From: Phoronis australis
Taxonomy: Eukaryota; Phoronida; Phoronidae
DNA: 64,000 nucleotides
Direction: 5' to 3'
Assembly (NCBI GenBank): GCA_002633005.1
Contig: NMRA01000089.1
Location: 124,001-188,000, forward strand
The notes beneath the pieces were generated by a model. It was given only the letters and a program-made list of their open reading frames with translations. It did not search any database and was not told the DNA's origin. Positions 59,001-64,000 of this stretch are shown here, in pieces. The translations under genes were made by a program, and so were the position numbers. Each line of letters starts with the position of its first letter. Within the stretch, counting starts at the first letter, position 1.

Positions 59001-61736
59001 AAATGGCAGACATTACAATACTACTGCCGAGTCAAACTCAAACCTACCCTTATCACAAGCTGTTCCTATGTAGCCTGTCAATGTACAGTCGCACACAAAT
59101 CTGTTCCATCCATTTGAGCACACGCCTGCATGCATACATGGACTAGGCTCACAGTGAGACTCTGTGGTGACACAGTAGTCAGCCAAGCTGACACCTTGCT
59201 CGCGACCAATCTGAGCCAGATCAACTCTCTTTCCGTTTACTATCAAATCCTCCATACAACCAACGAATCCATAACCTAAAGACACTGACCATAACTCCTT
59301 TGGTACATGTCGCCGAGAATGACGCATATCCAGTCCTCCAACATACAACATATCTGAGAGATTCAAGATGTCTCCGCGACCTTTAGTCCGGTAATTAAAA
59401 TTCTCCCCATCAACCAATACACTGCCTATCTGTCCTCTATGTTCCAGTTTCACACGATGTGGCAAGCCATCGCTGACATTAACGGATGTCACCTGCCACT
59501 TGGACAAACCAGATTTCAAACGCAGCAGCAGAAACAAATGACCTTGGATGATCTCCAATGCAAAGAGATCCGCTGCAGTGTCAACACCATTGTTGAACAT
59601 AACAAGACCATCTTTCTCATTGGTCTGGAATGTAAATTCTATTGTGCCGTCATTGGCCGCTTCCCACTTAGGAAGTCGTACGTACGATTCTGGGGTGACA
59701 AAGCTTACTGGCTGAGTGTAGATGATATCTTCACATGCGTCATATTTTAGTGCCCCATGTTCTGAGAAGAATTGGACACCATCTTTTGTCATCTCCAATA
59801 TATTAAATTTTTTTGATTCTGCTTGAAATGTCACCTGTAATTAGACACAAGAGTGCAGAGTCTTTAGTGTATGCCCACCATGTGCAACGCAAATGGCAAA
59901 GATACAAGGGTTGTTACTTTTTCAAATGTCTACATGTTAGTCAGATTCATTAAAAAATTCACATCATTTTTGCTCTCCACATTAGAAACGCATAGGTCAA
60001 TTTTCATTTCCTCAACAAAAACACCAAATTTCACGATTTGCCCATCGTAATTATTTGTATTGTAATGTCTTTTATGCGATCTGGTCAAAAAAGAGGCTAA
60101 CTTGTGTCGGAAACAAAGGCAAATATCTCCTTCAGGTACAATAATTAGTGTTTGACTATCATACCTGATGATGATATCTACATAATATTGAAACGTTCTA
60201 GCATCAATTTGTTTTCAACTTCCTGCTTCTAATTTGATCAAAAACTAGTATTATACCAATCTCCCATTGATAGGTCACTTGACCACATCACTTAAGCAAT
60301 ATTTGGGAAAAAAGTATGTTGACTTCATAGCAAAGCAGCAGTTTTAACAAAATGCTTAAATTTCCATTGAACAGAAATATTCAGTATGAAATCTCAAAAA
60401 AAAAACTGTCACAGAGTTTTCTAAATCACCTTTTCATATTTCTTTAATGTAATAACTTTTATTTATTCCCAGCATAATTAGACACAGATTTCAAAAGCAC
60501 CTCATGCAAAAGTGAAACAATGTGAAACAATTCATAGAAGTGTTTAGAAAAAAGCATCAGCAGCTTCCAAATGAATCCGATAAGCCACTTCAAAATATGA
60601 CGTAACAAGGCAAGACATTGTTTCACAACCAAAAACGCTCCTACACCAGTAGAGTGTAGAGTAGCCACCTTGGATTCTATAACCACAATAGTTGAACACG
60701 TTTCTTTCACCACGCAACTCGCAGACGCATAACAAAAACGGCCAACATTATGTTCACCTTCTTCATACATCCTCGGAAGTTACTCCGTATCCTGGCGCCA
60801 CCTAGCTGTGCCGTGTGAGGACTACCTCCAAGATACAGTACATTGCTTGATAGCATCCTGAATGAACCTATGGCGCTACCAGACTGAGAGTAACCATCCA
60901 CTTCAATGGTGATCTGAAATATTTCAAGGGGTAATAAACGCACCAGAATCAGAGAAAAGAAAATAATGACCTAAACTTGTAACAAAGCGATGAAACCAAC
61001 GATGCACACACCCACACTCAGTCTGAAGTGCATGTAGACACAGATGGTTTGAAATGATGGACCAGGAATGAAACTTGTGGAGTGACGCAAACCTAATTAT
61101 TAAGTAGCACTTGAAGAAATTTGATTAACCTCAAAATTAGGCTAGGATAACGTCCACAAAACCATATTCTAACTTTTAACACCAGAATAAAGTTGATAAC
61201 GCTTTAATATGTGACAGAAATTGAGTAGTGAGGAACAGGTTCAAATAAGTGCACAGCATCGTGTAATCTTTTTCTCAGTGATACCCTTATTAGGAAAGTA
61301 CCATAAATCCATCTGGATCCTTGCGCTTCACATGACCAATCATCTCTCATTAATAACATAATCTGATTGGTTGATTTTGTATTTTAATAAAACTCCAATG
61401 ATGACAACTCCACGCACTACAGCACCAGCACAAGCTAGTCAATATTTTTCAATGAACGAAAAATAGGAACAACCTGTTAAATTTGTCGAATTCACTTATG
61501 TCTGTCATCATGAACAAAAAGCTAATTATTTTAAATTACATTTAATAGCAGCTTAACATGAACTAGCCCTGATTTGTTTGGAGTCTTGAAAAGTGTATTT
61601 TTCAATCACCTGCAAGATGTAAATTTTGCCATTTAGCGAAAAGGATACACCTTAACATATACCTTTAACTTCTAACTAGTAAAAACTGCTTGATGAAATG
61701 GATACTTACGTAGCAAATGCCATGTTCCTTGGTAAG
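31558..61736 (-). CDS. NRXN: Alpha-neurexin (C-terminal two thirds), presynaptic adhesion receptor
   Basis: Fifteen exons on the minus strand, all phases matching (3,819 nt), encode in order: the second half of LNS2, LNS3, an EGF repeat, LNS4, LNS5, a second EGF repeat, LNS6, a Ser/Thr-rich stalk with an acidic Cys-containing segment, one transmembrane helix (ALIVGISVALVVAIIILIV) and a tail with GSYKVDESKNY and the C-terminal PDZ ligand KEWYV. Known: neurexins are presynaptic cell-surface proteins that bind neuroligins and other partners through LNS domains; the tail binds protein 4.1 and CASK/Mint-type PDZ proteins. In LNS6 the Asp of DDFIEM and the Asn of VFNEQ match the known calcium-site positions. 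The first exons are not in the window. Intron positions at splice sites 2 and 5 match vertebrate genes. I see no clear beta-neurexin start. Confidence 0.97.
32225..32530. repeat. tandem repeat, ~60-bp unit, 5 copies, decaying further on
   Basis: Unit with 'gtaatactgataccag', 'cagctac', 'actttaagtgccagccag' and 'cccagagt'. Degenerate copies continue to about 32880. It fills the last neurexin intron. Confidence 0.85.
32932..33098 (-). CDS. NRXN: neurexin exon: acidic Cys stalk, possible glycan site
   Basis: 167 nt, acceptor TATCATTAG, donor ACA|GTGAGT, phase 0 in and 2 out. Encodes ELIYITGSGCAEEDDEEQC and a Thr/Val-rich tail. Gly-Ser-Gly followed by an acidic run is the usual setting of a heparan-sulfate attachment serine, and vertebrate neurexins carry such a site in their stalk. 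Confidence 0.88.
33185..33385. repeat. AT-rich tandem repeat, ~60-bp unit
   Basis: Three to four copies of a unit with 'atgatgacaaagatatac' followed by 'ttagtgatat/cat' and 'actataat', in the neurexin intron before the acidic stalk exon. Confidence 0.7.
34639..34806 (-). CDS. NRXN: neurexin exon: mucin-like stalk, segment 2
   Basis: 168 nt, acceptor TTTTGTTCTCTTAAAG, donor GAG|GTAACC, phase 0 in and out, so it can be skipped in frame. About 40 per cent of residues are Ser or Thr (TTSSTALRSSTSSSF), with N-glycosylation sequons (NET, NHT), as in the glycosylated neurexin stalk. Confidence 0.8.
36944..37263. repeat. 320-bp block, copy 1 (assembly duplicate) with minisatellite
   Basis: Repeated from 37265 after a single N at 37264. 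From 37026 it is a 15-bp minisatellite whose length differs between the copies. Confidence 0.88.
37347..37775. repeat. 15-bp minisatellite (GTGTTTTGGTGGACG)n
   Basis: About 28 variant copies of a 15-bp unit. Because the period is five codons, frames stay open on both strands (VDGVL, WWTVF, KTPST repeats), giving long frames that are not genes. It lies in the neurexin stalk intron, 150 bp downstream of the exon at 37924 in the direction of transcription. Confidence 0.95.
37924..38116 (-). CDS. NRXN: neurexin exon: stalk, segment 1
   Basis: 193 nt, acceptor CATAAGCAG (weak tract), donor AAA|GTATGA, phase 2 in and 0 out. Encodes a Thr/Ser/Val-rich stretch (LTVIEDYATDVNLSVNVTTA). No family motif is seen. 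Support comes from open frame and exact phase to both neighbours. Confidence 0.6.
38242..38455 (-). CDS. NRXN: neurexin exon: LNS6, last strands
   Basis: 214 nt, acceptor CTTTTTCTCTCAG, donor CAG|GTATGG, phase 1 in and 2 out. Encodes HGVFNEQSKIFIGGKFN, PFRGTMAGLVFNELRLLDL and DPRVKVHGNI. Confidence 0.96.
41177..41282. repeat. ~31-bp tandem repeat, 4 copies
   Basis: Copies of 'ccagtatcagatgcaccata' followed by 'ttccccc', in the splice-site-4 intron. Confidence 0.85.
43318..43640. repeat. AT-rich tract built from GTATACTTAGTATAC-like words
   Basis: More than ten self-complementary words such as GTATAC and AGTATACT in about 320 bp, in degenerate tandem order. Strong local hairpin potential is expected. 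Confidence 0.75.
44839..45010 (-). CDS. NRXN: neurexin exon: LNS6, middle
   Basis: 172 nt, acceptor TCTGTTTTCAG, donor GAAG|GTATGT, phase 0 in and 1 out. Encodes LNGNIFVKYNMGNADHPIG, VNDEEYHVVRFTRSGPNST and IQVDDSNVQFKNPE. The following 6.4-kb intron lies at the place of vertebrate splice site 4. Confidence 0.96.
46951..47129 (-). CDS. NRXN: neurexin exon: LNS6, first strands
   Basis: 179 nt, acceptor TTTAACCTTCAG, donor CTG|GTAAGA, phase 1 in and 0 out. Encodes SIAYQFGDIPSVITFTFPRD, HLALGFTTSQQNAVLVRVES and the calcium-site Asp in NSDDFIEMEL. Confidence 0.96.
48272..48391 (-). CDS. NRXN: neurexin exon: EGF repeat before LNS6
   Basis: 120 nt, phase 1 in and out. A complete six-Cys EGF repeat (CQEDSCDNMGECIERW, then NFVCNCDMTSYTGPHC), close to the third EGF of vertebrate alpha-neurexins. 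Confidence 0.96.
49256..49413. repeat. left arm of a long inverted repeat
   Basis: Begins GGTGAGAAACAACATGACCG and matches the reverse complement of 50516-50678 at roughly 80-85 per cent over about 150 bp. It is rich in 'gggaccgcc'-like words. Confidence 0.85.
50516..50678. repeat. right arm of a long inverted repeat
   Basis: Inverted partner of 49256-49413. The pair encloses about 1.1 kb, like the terminal inverted repeats of a foldback or TIR element. No transposase frame lies between them. Confidence 0.85.
51047..51805 (-). CDS. NRXN: neurexin exon: end of LNS4 and LNS5
   Basis: 759 nt, acceptor CTTAACATTTCAG, donor GAAG|GTAAAT, phase 1 in and out. Encodes the end of LNS4 (NFIGSMQQLIFNGNHLF) and LNS5 (VTFKSRESYVMLPKLA, LNGLLLFNRG, FFSLELVDGFIHYTFNIGDG, LFVGGMPTSQ, GFQGCMSSLELNG), ending MAGCEG before the EGF exon. 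Confidence 0.97.
53506..53712. repeat. 15-bp minisatellite (GCCAGCACTATTACG)n
   Basis: Regular copies at about 53535-53610, flanked by decayed AGCACTA words. It sits within 25 bp of the donor of the 81-nt LNS4 cassette exon. Confidence 0.92.
53734..53814 (-). CDS. NRXN: neurexin 81-nt cassette exon in LNS4
   Basis: 81 nt, strong acceptor (TTCTTTTTCTATTTCCAACAG), donor CTG|GTAAAT, phase 1 in and out, encoding 27 residues (KIHYDSSMYFVVSRLLIG...). Joining its neighbours without it gives VDNKWKT-DSVQGEANVMALR, which aligns gap-free with LNS2, so the exon is an insertion and probably optional. Confidence 0.75.
54690..55945 (+). repeat. dispersed ~150-bp degenerate repeat family (largest cluster)
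   Basis: Units combine a 'GCCACTAGGTGG'-like core with, about 80 bp later, 'caaatttcatgaa(aa/ca)tcca' or 'tatcaagtttcag(c/t)aaaattcatcc'. Cores are at 54704, 55268 and 55548, among others. Related units are at about 34180-34430, 39380-40180 and 46250-46640. All lie in neurexin introns and nearly all in the same orientation. The 143-codon frame at 55514-55945 runs through these units and is not a gene. Confidence 0.6.
55165..55206. repeat. perfect GC-rich hairpin, 16-bp arms, 10-nt loop
   Basis: 'agaccgtcccgagttg' is followed after 10 nt by its exact reverse complement. The arms are far more GC-rich than the surrounding intron. Confidence 0.97.
57379..57484 (-). CDS. NRXN: neurexin exon: LNS4, middle
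   Basis: 106 nt, acceptor TTGTCTTTGCAG, donor ACAG|GTGAGT, phase 0 in and 1 out. Encodes VGRNLGDDKWHTCRISRRA and LSLSVDNKWKT, the conserved 'D-x-x-WH' and 'VD' strands. Confidence 0.95.
58360..58577 (-). CDS. NRXN: neurexin exon: LNS4, first half
   Basis: 218 nt, acceptor ATTTCTTCAG, donor AAG|GTAGAT, phase 1 in and 0 out. Encodes ATTLTFDGRQYVEITLP, SNSLLFTTFA and GVLHLSLNLGDGTK. The junction at its end is the position of vertebrate splice site 3. Confidence 0.95.
59048..59834 (-). CDS. NRXN: neurexin exon: end of LNS2, LNS3 and EGF repeat
   Basis: 787 nt, phase 0 in and 1 out. Encodes the tail of LNS2 to the Cys of KYDACED, the whole LNS3 (SFVTPESYVRLPKW, GLVMFNNG, LFALEIIQGHLFLLL, LYVGGLD, YGFVGCMEDLIVNGK) and a six-Cys EGF repeat (CEPSPCMHAGVCSNGWNRF to GTAC). 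Confidence 0.97.
60758..60913 (-). CDS. NRXN: neurexin exon: LNS2, second half
   Basis: 52 codons, phase 0 in and out (TATTTCAG acceptor; AAG|GTGAAC donor). Encodes ITIEVDGYSQSGSA, VLYLGGSPHTAQLGG and FRGCMKK, the usual C-terminal strands of an LNS domain. Confidence 0.95.
61710..61736 (-). CDS. NRXN: neurexin 27-nt microexon at splice site 2 (LNS2)
   Basis: 27 nt between an acceptor (TAATTCTCCCAAAG) and a consensus donor (GTAAGTAT), phase 0 in and out, encoding LTKEHGICY. It sits immediately before the exon that begins ITIEVDG, the same place where vertebrate alpha-neurexins insert the SS2 peptide of about 8 residues. Probably alternatively included. Confidence 0.6.
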
Positions 61737-64000
61737 CTTTGGGAGAATTAATAAATTAACTTAATATTTGAAACACAAGGAGTTGACATTGAAAGGCAAA
61801 AACTGGAAATAGCAGAGTTATACTAGAAAGGACTGGGCATGAAATACTGTTGAACTAGAAAGCTCTGAGAGAGTGCAAACATGGACTGAGACATTACAGT
61901 ACTTCATAATATACATGAACATTAACGTACGGTTCTGTTCAAAGACTCCAACGTTGAACTAGCCTCATGCCAGATACCCAAAGAACACACAAGGAGGAGT
62001 TGTGTAAACTAATTGTATTGGCTTCCTTATTTGGAAACTTATTGAACAAGTTTGTCTTTATTTTGACTTCACATTACAAAGTAGTTATAACCTGCATTCC
62101 ATCCAATCAGCAAACTTGATTTAGTTTTAAACGAACCGCCATAAAATTGGTCTCAACTTTTTCCTAACTCATACGAGGAGTTCTGCATGATCGAGCTCGG
62201 CACATTATAACGCACACTCATATCGAATTCTTTAATACAAATTTCCAAACCCCAAGCAGGGACTTTGATTTCAAAACAACTAAATGTGTTACAGTACATC
62301 AGATCACAAACATAGTTAATACTGTCACAACACATCTCAATGATGATTTTTTACCCTTCTGCACTTGGCCAACAATTTAACAACTAGCCTTGTTCCTGCC
62401 GACAGCACACAATTGGCTTCTGAGGTAAACTAACATGCAGTCATATTATGCTATATTCCAAAACATTCTGAGTTGAGTGGCCTGTTAGTTGTTTGTTTTT
62501 TGGGGATGACATCAAGAATATTATGTTGTTGCAGTAAATCTTCCAAAATAGAAAATTATTAAATTCATGAACATTTTGAAATTCCACAATACTGCGGGGT
62601 ATTAGTATGCCCATGTTCAGAATCAGTACATTTGACTGATGTCACACTGAGGTCACATTTCACTGAAAGAATGACTAAATATATCTCAAAGTTAAAACTC
62701 TTTACATTAAGTATCAAACTCAGCACAAGAGAGGCAAACTCGTTGCGGCATAATTCAAACTTCATTGTTATTGCAATGAGTCGGGTTATAAATGGCTAGG
62801 GTGACTGTATGGACCAGATTAATTTTCTTACGTTTGTGTAAGTACCTGACCCCAATTTTTTGAAATTTCCAATTTAAGCTCCCGTGTATGGATTAAGAGC
62901 CCACCCATTGAGTTTCACGTTACCCTATTTAGCAGAGCGTTTATAGTAGTTGGAACTAGTACGATGAATGACATGCACTTTTCAAATAACATTCATTTTT
63001 TAAAAGAAAATTTACGACCAAATTTCCATCAACATTTGAAGTATTTAAAGTTGAATTTGCCCCTTTTAGAGCTGGGTAAGTAACTCAAAATTAAGCCCTC
63101 TCATCTCTCATATAATTGGTCTCGTAATATTCCTAAGCAATACAGGATTTCATTTACGTTACCAACTCAGGTCACAAGCACCATATACATGTGCCATTTT
63201 TGAATTTACAATTTTATGGTTGGTCAACCTCAATACAGTCTGAAGCATTATGAGTCACTGATGGTTTCAATGTTCCTGTTGAATAGAAATAGAATCCTAT
63301 CATGTTTAAGATTGTTATGAGACCGATTTTATGAAAATAAAAGAATTAATTCCATTTCCATTTTCAAGCAGCTAAATAGGGCGAAATTCAGCCTTTATAA
63401 TACAGCTGTTCATGGAATCTAAATCACATTATTTCAACAACACAACCATTTATATTAAAGCCTATCTTCAATGGTAACACCTGTAAATTTGGTTCCTACA
63501 GTATGTTAAGAGCATCCCTCTGAGCCCACTAGTGCCATAAGTTGCCAAATGTAGTGAACTGTTAGGCGTATTGGCTTGCTTTTGTCTACGTCACCGTGAG
63601 AATCACTTTTTAATTCGAACAGCTGCGAATAGCACCCACACGCAATGGTGTTCTATTCAGGCCCCTATCCAATACCACCTTTTGTTGTTTGTGCTGGGAT
63701 CTCGCAGTGACGCAACATGGCACAAAAAGGCAGCTTCACTTTATCATTTGACGGGCTTACACTTACGTGATTGAACTTGAGTTTTCTTATTTTACTAAGG
63801 CTTTGCTAGGACTATCTGGTTAGCCCAAAACATCTAAAATAACAAAATTCCATTGAAGTTAGGCTTTATAATTCTACTCGTGATATTAATACAGGTAACA
63901 CTCAGCAATTTAAAGGTGCCAGTGGTTAGACTTGTTCAATGAAAGAACATCAATAAGTCCTTAAAATATTCTGGTCAAAGAAATCTAAAAATCAACAATG
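61737..64000 (-). other. NRXN: neurexin intron upstream of SS2; no firm exon
   Basis: No LNS or EGF sequence is seen on the minus strand here, so the first half of LNS2 and all earlier exons should lie to the right of the window. Only the weak candidate at 63767-63805 is noted. Confidence 0.6.
63767..63805 (-). other. weak candidate neurexin exon upstream of SS2
   Basis: 39 nt, phase 0 in and out, between TAGTCCTAG and a good GTAAGTG donor, encoding QSLSKIRKLKFNH. It might be a second SS2 cassette. The acceptor lacks a pyrimidine tract and the peptide has no recognisable match. Confidence 0.15.

Overview
This is animal nuclear DNA: AT-rich, made of short exons in long introns, with GT-AG splice signals, microsatellites, minisatellites and decayed transposons. 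The family content, the decayed DNA transposons and the frequent 'taggccta' words fit a marine invertebrate deuterostome (hemichordate, echinoderm or cephalochordate). I cannot fix the species from sequence alone. No operon, CRISPR array or bacterial signal is present.

Layout. 1-8.8 kb has no gene I can support; it holds tandem repeats, a tRNA-like SINE remnant, a 444-bp N gap and an AGC/AGT trinucleotide tract. 8.8-19.0 kb (+) carries a seven-exon gene for a 315-residue protein with two domains resembling the muconolactone isomerase-like ferredoxin fold. 19.3-26.0 kb (-) carries a convergent six-exon gene for a 664-residue, acidic, low-complexity-punctuated protein that I do not recognise; the two genes end tail to tail about 310 bp apart. 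26.0-31.5 kb is intergenic: a hAT-like MITE, an assembly-duplicated block and a non-LTR retrotransposon relic. 31.56-61.74 kb (-) is the 3' two thirds of an alpha-neurexin gene: the second half of LNS2, LNS3, an EGF repeat, LNS4, LNS5, another EGF repeat, LNS6, a Ser/Thr-rich stalk, one transmembrane helix and a cytoplasmic tail with a PDZ ligand. All 15 exons join in phase (3,819 nt, 1,272 codons plus stop). The N-terminal exons (signal peptide, LNS1, first EGF, first half of LNS2) are not seen and probably lie beyond 64,000.

The best biology is in the neurexin splice architecture: a 27-nt in-frame microexon exactly at canonical splice site 2, an 81-nt in-frame exon inserted in LNS4 at the loop that corresponds to splice site 4 of LNS6, and stalk exons that can be skipped in frame. 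The introns carry a degenerate repeat family whose core resembles a CTCF site, with most copies in one orientation.

Caution: four places where a single N is followed by a repeat of the preceding 0.3-1.2 kb (N at 10843, 16998, 29153, 37264) look like unmerged contig ends or haplotypes. One of them falsely duplicates an exon of the isomerase-like gene.
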